A stretch of DNA of 64,000 nucleotides from Streptomyces xantholiticus (GTDB lineage: Bacteria; Actinomycetota; Actinomycetes; Streptomycetales; Streptomycetaceae). How positions within the stretch are numbered: the first letter of the stretch is position 1; each line of letters begins with the position of its first letter. Positions 52,562 through 61,331 of the stretch are shown here, piece after piece. A model generated the notes under the pieces. The model saw only the letters and a list, made by a program, of their open reading frames with translations, made no database searches and was not told where the DNA came from. The translations under genes and the position numbers were made by a program. The stretch lies in contig NZ_BMWB01000010.1 of assembly GCF_014651015.1 (NCBI RefSeq), forward strand, positions 111,756-175,755, written 5' to 3'.

Positions 52562-52675
52562 CCACTCAAAAGACTGCACATTCTCCAGATCAAACCGGCA
52601 TCCGCTCGATGACACGCCGCTTCGGCCCCTAGGATTCCCTCTAACACCTCAGCCGGTCTCATTGACAGGAACCCC

Positions 52676-53614
52676 ATGAGCGACACTTCCTCCCCCTTCG
52701 GCTTCGAGCTCGTGCGGCGTGGTTACGACCGCGGTCAGGTGGACGACCGCATTACCAAACTCGTCGCCGACCGTGATAGTGCTCTGGCCCGAATCACCTC
52801 TCTGGAAAAGCGCATCGAGGAGCTCCACCTCGAGACGCAGAACGCCCAGACCCAGGTCAACGACGCCGAGCCGTCGTACGCCGGTCTCGGTGCGCGCGTC
52901 GAGAAGATCCTCCGCCTCGCCGAGGAGGAGGCGAAGGACCTGCGCGAGGAGGCCCGTCGCGCCGCCGAGCAGCACCGCGAGCTCGCCGAGTCCGCCGCCC
53001 AGCAGGTGCGCAACGACGCCGAGTCGTTCGCCGCCGAGCGCAAGGCCAAGGCGGAGGACGAGGGCGTCCGTATCGTCGAGAAGGCGAAGGGCGAGGCCCA
53101 GACGCTGCGCAGCGAGGCACAGAAGGACGCACAGTCCAAGCGCGAGGAGGCGGACGCGCTCTTCGAGGAGACCCGCGCCAAGGCCGCCCAGGCAGCCGCG
53201 GACTTCGAGACCAACCTCGCCAAGCGCCGCGACCAGTCCGAGCGGGACCTGGCGTCGCGTCAGGCGAAGGCGGAGAAGCGGCTGGCGGAGATCGAGCACC
53301 GCGCCGAGCAGCTGCGCCTGGAGGCCGAGAAGCTGCGCACGGACGCGGAGCGCCGGGCCCGTCAGACGGTGGAGACGGCGCAGCGCCAGGCCGAGGACAT
53401 CGTCGCCGACGCGAACGCGAAGGCCGACCGCATCCGCAGCGAATCGGAGCGCGAGCTGGCTGCGCTCACCAACCGCCGCGACTCGATCAACGCCCAGCTG
53501 ACCAACGTCCGCGAGATGCTGGCGACGCTGACGGGTGCCGCGGTGGCCGCGGCGGGCACGCCCGCCGACGACGAGCCGATCTCCCGCGGGGTCCCGGCGC
53601 AGCAGTCCCGCTGA
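52676..53614 (+). CDS. filP: FilP, filament-forming coiled-coil protein
   Basis: The 312-aa protein has an N-terminal DivIVA-like motif (FGFELVRRGYDRGQVDDRIT). The coiled coil spans about 25-280 and shares the hendecad pattern of Scy (KAKAEDEGVRIVEKAKGEAQ). A short unstructured tail follows. FilP forms cytoskeletal networks behind hyphal tips and gives cells rigidity; it interacts with DivIVA and Scy. ATG 52676 is preceded by CAGGAA. A -10-like TAGGAT at 52633-52638 suggests it has its own promoter in addition to read-through from scy. Confidence 0.94.
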   Translation: MSDTSSPFGFELVRRGYDRGQVDDRITKLVADRDSALARITSLEKRIEELHLETQNAQTQVNDAEPSYAGLGARVEKILRLAEEEAKDLREEARRAAEQHRELAESAAQQVRNDAESFAAERKAKAEDEGVRIVEKAKGEAQTLRSEAQKDAQSKREEADALFEETRAKAAQAAADFETNLAKRRDQSERDLASRQAKAEKRLAEIEHRAEQLRLEAEKLRTDAERRARQTVETAQRQAEDIVADANAKADRIRSESERELAALTNRRDSINAQLTNVREMLATLTGAAVAAAGTPADDEPISRGVPAQQSR

Positions 53615-53639
53615 CGCCTCCGGGTCGGTCGTTCCTCAC

Positions 53640-53669
53640 GATGCCCGGTGCCTTGTGGCACCGGGCATC
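53640..53669 (+). terminator. Terminator of filP
   Basis: A perfect 13-bp stem (GATGCCCGGTGCC with GGCACCGGGCATC) with TTGT loop lies 26 bp after the filP stop. Confidence 0.88.
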
Positions 53670-53757
53670 CGTGCGTCGTCGCCCGGGATGAGGAAGGGCC
53701 CCTTCGGCGTTGGGAGAACAGGTGGCGAGCCTTCGACGGCGCCCGTAGCGTGAGCGC

Positions 53758-54747
53758 ATGATCGAGCTCGAGGGTCTCACCAAACGCTTCGGAACGAAGG
53801 TCGCCGTCGACCATCTCTCCTTCACGGTGCGCCCGGGCGTGGTGACCGGTTTCCTCGGCCCGAACGGGGCGGGCAAGTCCACGACGATGCGCATGATGCT
53901 CGACCTCGACAACCCCACCAGCGGGACGGTCCGGATCGACGGCAGGCACTACCGGGACCTCGACGAGCCGCTGAAGTACATCGGCGCCCTGCTCGACGCC
54001 AAGGCGATGCACGGCGGCCGCAGCGCGTACAACAACCTGCTCTGCCTGGCCCAGTCCAACCGGATTGCGGAGCGCCGCGTCGGCGAGGTGCTCGAGCTGG
54101 TCGGGCTGACGCCGGTGGCTCGGAAGAAGTCCAAAAGCTTCTCGATGGGTATGGGCCAGCGGCTGGGAATCGCATCCGCGCTGCTGGGCGACCCGGAGAT
54201 CCTGATGTTCGACGAACCGGTCAACGGTCTGGACCCGGAGGGAATTCACTGGATCCGCAATCTGATGAAAACCCTCGCCCAGGAAGGCCGGACGATCTTC
54301 GTCTCCTCGCACCTCATGAGTGAAATGGCGCTGACAGCCGATCACTTGATCGTGATCGGACAGGGCAAGTTGCTCGCCGACACGTCCATGGCCGATTTCA
54401 TTCACAAGAACTCCCGCAGCTATGTACGGCTGCGTTCCCCCCAACAGGAACAGCTGCGCGACGTCCTTCACGCGGCAGGTATGACGGCCGTCGAAACGGC
54501 GGGCGGCACGCTGGAGGTCGACGGCGCGAGCACGGAGCGACTGGGCGAACTCGCCGCCGAGCACCGGATCGTGCTGCACGAACTCAGCGCGCAGCGGGCC
54601 TCGCTCGAGGAGGCGTTCATGCAGATGACCGCAGGCGCCGTGGAGTACCACGCGCACTTGGCCCCCGGCGCGCCGCCGCCGGACGCCGCCGCCCCGCCCG
54701 CCGGCCACGGCGCCCCCCAGTGGGCCGCGCGCGACAAGGGAGCCTGA
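53758..54747 (+). CDS. ABC-2 exporter ATPase, pair 1
   Basis: This 329-aa ATP-binding subunit has Walker A GFLGPNGAGKSTTMRMMLDL, signature FSMGMGQRLGIASALLGDP, Walker B LMFDEPVNGLDPEGI and H-loop FVSSHLMSEMALTADHLIV. A C-terminal extension of about 100 residues follows. The Q-loop region reads YIGALLDAKAMHGGRSAYNN, typical of the antibiotic/bacitracin-type exporter subgroup. It pairs with the permease three bases downstream. The substrate is unknown. A second, closely similar pair follows. Confidence 0.9.
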   Translation: MIELEGLTKRFGTKVAVDHLSFTVRPGVVTGFLGPNGAGKSTTMRMMLDLDNPTSGTVRIDGRHYRDLDEPLKYIGALLDAKAMHGGRSAYNNLLCLAQSNRIAERRVGEVLELVGLTPVARKKSKSFSMGMGQRLGIASALLGDPEILMFDEPVNGLDPEGIHWIRNLMKTLAQEGRTIFVSSHLMSEMALTADHLIVIGQGKLLADTSMADFIHKNSRSYVRLRSPQQEQLRDVLHAAGMTAVETAGGTLEVDGASTERLGELAAEHRIVLHELSAQRASLEEAFMQMTAGAVEYHAHLAPGAPPPDAAAPPAGHGAPQWAARDKGA

Positions 54748-54750
54748 CCC

Positions 54751-55530
54751 ATGGCCTCGACACCCGCCGTCCTGCAGTCCGAATGGACCAAGATCCGTAC
54801 GGTCTCGTCGACGCGCTGGACGCTGATCAGCGCCCTTGCCGTGACGGTCGCGCTGAGCGCGGCCCTGTGCGCCCTGATGAACGCGACGTTCGACGATCTG
54901 CCCGCCACCGAGCGGCTGACGTTCGACCCGACGCTCATCAGCTTCTCCGGGATGGTGCTCGGGCAGCTGGCGATGGTCGTCTTCGGCGTCCTCGTCGTCG
55001 GCACCGAGTACAGCTCCGGCATGATCCGCACCTCGCTGGCCGCCGTACCGCAACGCGCGACCTTCATCTTCAGCAAGATCACGGTGGCCGGGCTGCTGGC
55101 GCTCGTGGTCGGGATGGCGACCAGCTTCCTGACCTTCTTCCTCGGCCAGGCGCTGCTCGGCGAGCACCGTACGACGATCGGCGAGGAGAACGTGCTGCGG
55201 GCCGTCGTCGGCGGCGGCCTCTACATGGGGCTGATGGCGATCTTCTCGATGGGTGTCGCCACGATGCTGCGCAGCTCGATGCTGTCGCTGGGCATCCTGA
55301 TGCCGTTCTTCTTCCTGGTCTCGCAGATCCTCTCCGCGGTCCCGGGCGCCAAGGACGTAGCGCGCTACTTCCCCGACCAGGCCGGCGCGAAGATCATGCA
55401 GGTGGTTCCGAACGCCATGAACAGCGGGGACTCGCCGTACGGTCCATGGACGGGCCTCGGCATCATGCTCCTGTGGGTCGTCGCGGCGCTGGTGGGCGGC
55501 TTCCTCGTACTGAAGAAGCGGGACGCGTAG
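54751..55530 (+). CDS. ABC-2 exporter permease, pair 1
   Basis: The 259-aa membrane subunit has a cytoplasmic N-terminal motif (SEWTKIRTVSSTRWTLISAL) and six predicted helices. The segment FGVLVVGTEYSSGMIRTSLA is the conserved coupling loop of this permease family. The three-base gap from the ATPase gene indicates co-translation. Confidence 0.88.
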   Translation: MASTPAVLQSEWTKIRTVSSTRWTLISALAVTVALSAALCALMNATFDDLPATERLTFDPTLISFSGMVLGQLAMVVFGVLVVGTEYSSGMIRTSLAAVPQRATFIFSKITVAGLLALVVGMATSFLTFFLGQALLGEHRTTIGEENVLRAVVGGGLYMGLMAIFSMGVATMLRSSMLSLGILMPFFFLVSQILSAVPGAKDVARYFPDQAGAKIMQVVPNAMNSGDSPYGPWTGLGIMLLWVVAALVGGFLVLKKRDA

Positions 55531-55676
55531 CGCCGAAGAAGCCCGCAGGCCGAGCGACGCCGCATCGTTACGCCTTGGCCGGAACCACCGTGCCCCGGTT
55601 ATCCTCCTACCACTTACGGGGGCGTACGGCTGCATTGCCTGTGCCCCGACGACCCGAAAGTCGATGGGGCTGGAGA

Positions 55677-56858
55677 ATGATCGAGGCAGTCGGCCTGACA
55701 AAGCGCTACGGCGCCAAGACGGCCGTGTACAACCTTTCCTTCCAGGTGCGGCCAGGGGCCGTGACCGGTTTCCTCGGCCCCAACGGCGCCGGTAAGTCCA
55801 CCACCATGCGCATGATCCTCGGCCTGGACCGGCCGACGTCGGGTCAGGTCACGATCGGCGGCCGCCCCTTCCGGCAGCTGCCGAACGCGCCCCGGCAGGT
55901 CGGCGCCCTGCTCGACGCCAAGGCCGTGCACGGCGGCCGCAGCGCCCGCAACCATCTGCTGTCGCTGGCGCAGCTCTCCGGCATCCCCGCGCGCCGGGTC
56001 GACGAGGTGCTCGGTGTCGTGGGCCTGCACGACGTCGCCAAGAAGCGGTCCAAGGGCTTCTCGCTCGGCATGGGCCAGCGGCTCGGCATCGCCGCGGCGC
56101 TGCTCGGCGACCCTCAGGTGCTGCTCTTCGACGAGCCGGTCAACGGGCTCGACCCCGAGGGCATCCTGTGGGTGCGCAACCTGATGAAGCAGCTGGCCGC
56201 AGAGGGCCGGACGGTCTTCGTCTCCTCGCACCTGATGAGCGAGATGGCACTGACCGCCGACCATCTGATCGTGATCGGGCGCGGCCAGCTCATGGCCGAC
56301 ATGAGCGTGAAGGACTTCATCTCGCACAACTCGGCGGACTTCGCCCGGGTTCGCACGCCCCACACGGAGCCGCAGCAGCGCGAGAAGCTCCTCGCCGCGC
56401 TGACCGAGGCGGGCGGCCAGGTGCTGTCCGAGCCCGACGGCGCGCTGCGGGTCACCGGCCTGCCGCTGCCGCGCATCAGCGACGTGGCGCACGAGGCGGA
56501 CGTACGGCTGTGGGAGCTGTCGCCGCACCAGGCCTCCCTCGAGGAGGCGTACATGCGGATGACGCAGGGCGCGGTGGACTACCGCTCCACCGCGGACGAG
56601 AAGTCGGGTCTGATGCAGCAGCCGCCGGTGGGGTACGTCCCGCCGCAGCCGCACATCCCGGAGGTGCCGCAGCAGGGGTTCTACGCCCCGCCGCCGCCCC
56701 AGTCGGGCCACAACCCGTACGCGGCGTCCGTGCCGCCGGCCGGGCCCACCGCGCCGGCCGCCCCTGCCGCGCCGGCCGCCCCTGCCGCTCCGGCTCCGCC
56801 CGCCGGTCCCCCGGCCGCCGCCCCCGCCGACCTGACCAAGCCCGAGGACGCACGATGA
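55677..56858 (+). CDS. ABC-2 exporter ATPase, pair 2, with Pro/Ala-rich tail
   Basis: The 393-aa ATPase is very similar to that of pair 1 (GFLGPNGAGKSTTMRMILGL, FSLGMGQRLGIAAALLGDP, LLFDEPVNGLDPEGILWVRN). After about residue 300 it carries a Pro/Gln/Ala-rich, probably disordered tail of about 90 residues ending DLTKPEDAR. It overlaps the next permease by ATGA. The similarity and order suggest tandem duplication of a two-gene unit. Confidence 0.9.
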   Translation: MIEAVGLTKRYGAKTAVYNLSFQVRPGAVTGFLGPNGAGKSTTMRMILGLDRPTSGQVTIGGRPFRQLPNAPRQVGALLDAKAVHGGRSARNHLLSLAQLSGIPARRVDEVLGVVGLHDVAKKRSKGFSLGMGQRLGIAAALLGDPQVLLFDEPVNGLDPEGILWVRNLMKQLAAEGRTVFVSSHLMSEMALTADHLIVIGRGQLMADMSVKDFISHNSADFARVRTPHTEPQQREKLLAALTEAGGQVLSEPDGALRVTGLPLPRISDVAHEADVRLWELSPHQASLEEAYMRMTQGAVDYRSTADEKSGLMQQPPVGYVPPQPHIPEVPQQGFYAPPPPQSGHNPYAASVPPAGPTAPAAPAAPAAPAAPAPPAGPPAAAPADLTKPEDAR

Positions 56859-57682
56859 GCACCCCCTACCAGCAGCCCGGTTCGTACGCTTCCCCGATCC
56901 CGGTGCGCGGGGCCCACCTCGGTGACGCGCTCGCCTCCGAGTGGACGAAGATCCGTTCCGTGCGCTCCACGATCTGGACGCTGAGCGTCATGATCGTGCT
57001 CGTCCTCGGTATCGGCCTGGCGGTCGCCGCACTCGTCTCCGCCGCCGGCGAATCGGCGGAACTGGGCGACGAGTCCGTGCTCGCCATGGGCTTCTTCGGC
57101 ATCCTGCCCGGCTCCATCTGCGTGATGACCCTGGGCGTGCTCACCATCTCCTCCGAGTACGGCACCGGAATGATCCGCACGACGCTGACGGCCTGCCCGA
57201 GCCGCGGCCGGGTGCTGACCGCCAAGGCGGCCGTGTTCTTCCTGCTGGTCTTCGCCATCACGACCGTGACGGCCGGTCTCGTGGCCGTGATGCAGAACGC
57301 GATGGTGGAGGCCGGCGAGCCCACCGGTGACGAATGGCTGCGCGCCACCGTCGGTGTGGGGCTCTACGTAGCCTCGCTGGGGCTGCTCTCACTGGCCGTG
57401 GGCGGCATGCTGCGGCACTCGGCGGGTGCGATCACCACCATGATCGGCCTGATGCTGCTGCCGCTGGTCGCAGCGATGTTCATGTTCTCGGAGTCGCTGC
57501 AGGACGTGCAGGAGTTCCTGCTGGAGTGGGCGATCCCGAGCCAGCTCATCGGCATCTACGGCGAGGCGGCGGCCGGCGGGGGCTCCGGTCCGATCGGCTG
57601 GGAGCCCGTGGGGATCATGCTCGGCCTCTCGCTCGTCGCCCTCGGCGGGGCGTACGCGACGATGAGCAGCCGCGACGTGTGA
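56855..57682 (+). CDS. ABC-2 exporter permease, pair 2
   Basis: This 275-aa six-helix permease has a Pro/Gln-rich N-terminal tip, then SEWTKIRSVRSTIWTLSVMI and the coupling loop GVLTISSEYGTGMIRTTLTA. The same two motifs occur in the first permease, which supports common descent. Substrate unknown. Confidence 0.88.
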   Translation: MSTPYQQPGSYASPIPVRGAHLGDALASEWTKIRSVRSTIWTLSVMIVLVLGIGLAVAALVSAAGESAELGDESVLAMGFFGILPGSICVMTLGVLTISSEYGTGMIRTTLTACPSRGRVLTAKAAVFFLLVFAITTVTAGLVAVMQNAMVEAGEPTGDEWLRATVGVGLYVASLGLLSLAVGGMLRHSAGAITTMIGLMLLPLVAAMFMFSESLQDVQEFLLEWAIPSQLIGIYGEAAAGGGSGPIGWEPVGIMLGLSLVALGGAYATMSSRDV

Positions 57683-57692
57683 GGACGCGCGG

Positions 57693-58022
57693 CTAATACC
57701 GCGGCGCGTTCCTGGACCGCTGCACCTTGGAGGTGCGGCGGTCCTTCGCGTTCCAGCACGCCTTGTGCCAGTGGCGGCGGTCGTCCACGCCGCCGTGCTC
57801 GGGCCAGGCCACCACGTGCGGCATGCCGGAGGCGATCTCCTGGTCGCACCCCGGGCAGCGGTACGTCTTGCCGGCGGCACTTGCCCCCGCGACATGACGC
57901 ACCGACCACTCCTCGCCCTGCCAGGACTCGCTACGCCCGAAGCCGCCGTACCGGCCGGCGGCGTCGCCGGCTCGCTGGGTCGGCTTCTCGCCGCCTCGGG
58001 GGCGGTTACGGCGCGGGGACAC
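57693..58022 (-). CDS. Small zinc-ribbon-like protein
   Basis: The 109-aa basic protein has a C-terminal metal-binding pattern YRCPGCDQEI (Cys pair) and HWHKACWNAKDRR (His/Cys), consistent with a treble-clef or HNH-like zinc site. The Arg/Gly-rich N-terminus could contact nucleic acid. Relatives in streptomycetes are often labelled ATP/GTP-binding protein without visible P-loop. GTG 58022 is preceded by GAGGTG; longer frames upstream are not supported. Confidence 0.7.
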   Translation of the reverse strand: MSPRRNRPRGGEKPTQRAGDAAGRYGGFGRSESWQGEEWSVRHVAGASAAGKTYRCPGCDQEIASGMPHVVAWPEHGGVDDRRHWHKACWNAKDRRTSKVQRSRNAPRY

Positions 58023-58237
58023 GGGACACCTCACGGGGCAGGACCGGACGGATTGCCCCTCCAGCGTAAGGGCCCGGGTACCCGCGCCCGGCCCGCAGCG
58101 CAGCGGAAGCACCTGCTGCATCAGAGGCAGTTACCGGAAAATCGCAACAACTTCACTCTCGGCCGTGCCTTTGGCACGTGTCAGGCGTTATTGCCTGTAG
58201 GGGGAGTGACGCGTCGGCCGCAAGGAGGCAGAAGGCG
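58023..58237. promoter_or_regulatory. Divergent region before the flavin-type oxidoreductase
   Basis: Two short perfect hairpins lie in tandem: CGTGCC-TTT-GGCACG (58164-58178) and CAGGC-GTTATT-GCCTG (58182-58197). They are 41-74 bp before the ATG. They may be leader structures or operator sites. Confidence 0.4.
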
Positions 58238-59269
58238 ATGCGCGTTGGAACTTTCGTACTGGCAGCACAGTTCCCGGGTCAGGGGCAGGGGGAGGCACTG
58301 CACCGGGCGGTGCGGTCCGCCGAGGTGGCGGAGGAAGCGGGCCTCGACGCCGTGTGGCTGGCCGAGCACCACTTCGTGCCGTACGGCGTGTGCCCGTCCG
58401 CCACGACCCTCGCGGCGCTGCTGCTCGGCCGCACCCGCCGGATCCAGGTGGGCACCGCGGTGAGCGTCCTGCCGAGCACGCATCCTGTGGCACTCGGCGA
58501 GCAGGCGGCGCTGCTCCACCTCACCTCCGGCGGACGGTTCGTGCTCGGCGTGGGGCGCGGCGGGCCCTGGGTCGACCTGGAGGTCTTCGGCGCCGGCCTG
58601 GCGGCCTACGAGGAGGGCTTCCCGGAATCCCTGGATCTGCTGCTTCGCTGGCTCCGCGAGCCCCGGGTGGGCGCCGTCGGCGAGCGGTTCGCCTTCCGGG
58701 AGGTCGCGGTCGTCCCCCGCTGCGAGGAACTGATCGACGGACCGCCGGGCGGCCCGGAGGTCGTCGTCGCGTGCACGTCCCCGAAGAGCGTCAGGCTGGC
58801 CGCGGAGCGCGGTCTGCCGATGCTCCTCGGCATGCACTGCGGCGACGAGGAGAAGGCCGACATGATCGCCCTGTGGCGTGAACACGCGCTGGCGGCGGGC
58901 CACTGTGCCGACCGGATCACCGGAGCCGGACACGTCTCGGCGGGTGTCGTCCAGATCGCCGACCGCACCGACGAGGCCGTCGAGACCCTCGTCAAGGCGA
59001 TGCCGGGCTGGCTGAAGCAGGGGCTGGACGCGCATGTGACCGTCGACGGCCGGCACCGCGCGATGCGCGACCCCGTCGCGTACACGGAACTGCTCTGCTC
59101 CCTGCACCCGGTGGGGCCGCCGCGCCTCGCCGCGGACCGCCTCGCGGCGACCGCGGAGCGCACCGGCATCACCCGCTTCGCGCTGCTGGCCGAGGGCTCG
59201 GGCGACCTCGCCGCCACCGAGGAGAACGTACGGCGGGTGGGCGCGGAGGTGCTGCCGCTGCTCGGCTGA
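58238..59269 (+). CDS. LLM-class flavin-dependent oxidoreductase
   Basis: This 343-aa luciferase-like TIM-barrel protein has an N-terminal MRVGTFVLAAQFPGQGQGEA, the flavin-binding AVWLAEHHFVPYGVCPSATT and the region GTAVSVLPSTHPVALGEQAA. Such enzymes use reduced FMN or F420 for monooxygenation or hydride transfer. The substrate is unknown. ATG 58238 has GGAGG upstream. A hairpin terminator follows. Confidence 0.88.
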   Translation: MRVGTFVLAAQFPGQGQGEALHRAVRSAEVAEEAGLDAVWLAEHHFVPYGVCPSATTLAALLLGRTRRIQVGTAVSVLPSTHPVALGEQAALLHLTSGGRFVLGVGRGGPWVDLEVFGAGLAAYEEGFPESLDLLLRWLREPRVGAVGERFAFREVAVVPRCEELIDGPPGGPEVVVACTSPKSVRLAAERGLPMLLGMHCGDEEKADMIALWREHALAAGHCADRITGAGHVSAGVVQIADRTDEAVETLVKAMPGWLKQGLDAHVTVDGRHRAMRDPVAYTELLCSLHPVGPPRLAADRLAATAERTGITRFALLAEGSGDLAATEENVRRVGAEVLPLLG

Positions 59270-59297
59270 ATCCCTCGACATGGCGACGTCAAGTGCC

Positions 59298-59339
59298 GCC
59301 GCTCCGACACCGGTCGAACCTCCCGCGGTGCGGAGCGGC
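59298..59339. terminator. Terminator between convergent genes
   Basis: GCCGCTCCG-A-CACC pairs with GGTG-CGGAGCGGC (one bulge) between the oxidoreductase and the 130-aa gene. Confidence 0.75.
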
Positions 59340-59350
59340 AGCAGAAGACT

Positions 59351-59743
59351 TCAGCAGTCGCGCAGTTCGGGCGACTGATTGAGCAACTGTCCCCGGATCG
59401 AGGTGAAGCGGGCGAGCCGCTCGTCGACCGAGGAGTCCAGCGGGAACACCGCGACGCGGTGGCAGTTCTGGAATGCCAGACGCACTCCGAAGTGCCGCTG
59501 GAGCGCTCCACGAATCGCGTCACTCGCGAGCGCTCGCAGCAGCTGACCACGTGCCTGCTCGTCCGGCGGAGGCGTCTGGTTGTCGGCGAACTCGCCGCCG
59601 TCCACCTTCAGCTGAGCCACCAGAGAACTGATCATCTCCCATGCGTAGGGCAGGGAGGTCCGGACGCAGTCGACGAAAGCTGCTTCGTCGACCTCGCCTC
59701 GCTCGGCCTGTTCCAACAGCGCCGGTGAGACGTCGAGCGACAT
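59351..59743 (-). CDS. Conserved protein of unknown function (130 aa)
   Basis: This small, soluble, acidic protein has a helical N-terminal half (LLEQAERGEVDEAAFVDCVR, YAWEMISSLVAQLK) and a C-terminal half with FGVRLAFQNCHRVAVFPLDS. I recognise no catalytic motif; it looks like a Streptomyces-conserved protein found next to nucS. ATG 59743 has AGGAG. A perfect 7-bp hairpin (59759-59777) ends five bases before that ribosome site, which may modulate translation. Confidence 0.75.
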   Translation of the reverse strand: MSLDVSPALLEQAERGEVDEAAFVDCVRTSLPYAWEMISSLVAQLKVDGGEFADNQTPPPDEQARGQLLRALASDAIRGALQRHFGVRLAFQNCHRVAVFPLDSSVDERLARFTSIRGQLLNQSPELRDC

Positions 59744-59758
59744 GGGTTCTCCTCTCGC

Positions 59759-59777
59759 GGCCCCGCGAAACGGGGCC
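59759..59777 (-). promoter_or_regulatory. Hairpin in front of the ribosome site of the 130-aa gene
   Basis: GGCCCCG and CGGGGCC around a five-base loop lie immediately upstream of GCGAG-AGGAG on the minus strand. Confidence 0.5.
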
Positions 59778-59987
59778 TTACGGGCAGGGAGGGAGGAAGC
59801 GAACCATACGACGGCATACCAAAGCTGTACGGCGACGCAGAGTGCACGGCCGACAACCTCCCGTCTTCCACGGTAAGTGCGCCGACTTGAGCGCACCAGG
59901 AGATTGGGAGCACAACCGGCCAAATAACGAGGGCCGCATCCGGGGCGAATCGCGCGGTGTGGCGTGAGTCGAGTAGCGTTGCCGACC

Positions 59988-60650
59988 ATGCGTCTCGTCA
60001 TCGCCCGCTGCTCCGTGGACTACGCCGGCCGGCTCACCGCCCACCTGCCCTCCGCCCCTCGTTTGATCCTGGTCAAGGCGGACGGCAGTGTCTCCATCCA
60101 CGCCGACGACAGGGCGTACAAACCGCTGAACTGGATGTCGCCTCCCTGCACGTTGAAGGAGGGTGACGACAGCGTCTGGACCGTGGTGAACAAAGCGGGC
60201 GAGAAACTGATCATCACGATGGAAGAAATCCTCCACGACTCGTCCCACGAGCTCGGCGTCGACCCGGGCCTCATCAAGGACGGCGTGGAAGCACACCTTC
60301 AGGAACTTCTCGCCGACCGGATCGAGACACTTGGCGACGGATACAGCCTCATCCGCCGCGAGTACCCCACCGCAATCGGCCCGGTCGACATCCTCTGCCG
60401 GGACGCCGACGGCGCGACGGTGGCGGTCGAGATCAAGCGGCGCGGCGAGATCGACGGCGTCGAGCAGCTCACCCGCTACCTCGATCTGCTCAACCGCGAC
60501 CCCCACCTCGCCCCGGTCAAGGGGGTCTTCGCGGCCCAGGAGATCAAGCCCCAGGCCCGCGTCCTGGCAACCGACCGCGGCATCGGCTGTGTCGTTCTCG
60601 ACTACGACGCCCTCCGCGGCATCGAGGACGACAAGCTCCGCCTGTTCTGA
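59988..60650 (+). CDS. nucS: NucS/EndoMS mismatch-specific endonuclease
   Basis: This 220-aa endonuclease underlies the non-canonical mismatch repair of actinobacteria, which lack MutS and MutL. It has an N-terminal dimer/DNA-binding domain (RLVIARCSVDYAGRLTAHLP, YKPLNWMSPPCTLKE). The RecB-like C-terminal domain has GPVDILCRDADGATVAVEIK (catalytic Asp, Glu, Lys). The C-terminal DDKLRLF is the likely sliding-clamp-binding peptide. No ribosome site precedes ATG 59988. TAGCGT (59974-59979) eight bases away suggests a leaderless transcript. Confidence 0.94.
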   Translation: MRLVIARCSVDYAGRLTAHLPSAPRLILVKADGSVSIHADDRAYKPLNWMSPPCTLKEGDDSVWTVVNKAGEKLIITMEEILHDSSHELGVDPGLIKDGVEAHLQELLADRIETLGDGYSLIRREYPTAIGPVDILCRDADGATVAVEIKRRGEIDGVEQLTRYLDLLNRDPHLAPVKGVFAAQEIKPQARVLATDRGIGCVVLDYDALRGIEDDKLRLF

Positions 60651-61331
60651 CGCCCGGCCCGGGGCCACCCGGCCGGCCCCGCTGCCCGGGGCACCGCAAC
60701 CGCCGCTACGGGGAACGGCGGCACGGCCCCCGGCGCGTCTGCGCCACGGCCGGCGCTGAGGGCGGGGCGCAGGCCCCGGCCCGGCCCGGCCATGCGGAGT
60801 TCCTGAGCCGGCACGCCCCGTCCTGTGGGGACCGTCGTCCCCCCAGGACCGCGCGGCGGCGGGTCCGGTGGATTCCCCACCCCCGCCTCTTCCGGAAGCG
60901 CTGGTGGGAATTCGGGCTGCGCCCCGGCCCCGCTGCGGCAGCTTCGCGCCGTCCGAGCACCCGCGCTCGAGGACGACGGCCATGCGGCCATGGTCCCTGC
61001 GGCACCGGCAGGCCGCGCAACCGCCCATGCCCACGGCACCACCCATCCGGCGGCGTACGTCTTACCCTGCCCGCCGCGGAGAGCGCGCAGCCCCCGGGTC
61101 CCGGCCGGGCAACCGCCCCGCCGGTACGGCGAAAGGCTGGGCCGCAGCGGAACCCGTCACCGCGGCGACCCGCTCCCACGCGGGGCGCGGCTTCGCCGAG
61201 CGGGCGGCACAGAGCCCCGACCGCGGCGCGGACCTGGCGCCGCGGGGGCGGGGGCGCAGCCCCCGAGTCCCGTCAGGGTTCAGTGGAAGCGGCGGGCTGG
61301 TGAACCACCGCGCGCACCGAGCCGATGCGTG
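60651..61331. other. Intergenic region of 681 bp without evident gene
   Basis: This GC-rich DNA lies between convergent genes. A CCGCCG/CGGCGG hairpin (60700-60721) may terminate nucS. A CGGGGGC-GCA-GCCCCCG repeat (61249-61265) is of the dispersed streptomycete type seen also near 45360. Open frames on both strands lack ribosome sites and familiar motifs. Confidence 0.6.

Noticed and set aside
50336..52615. 759-codon Leu/Gly/Arg-rich frame opposite scy
   Set aside because: It mirrors the Ala/Glu-rich coiled-coil codons of scy; repeats in the translation are a by-product.
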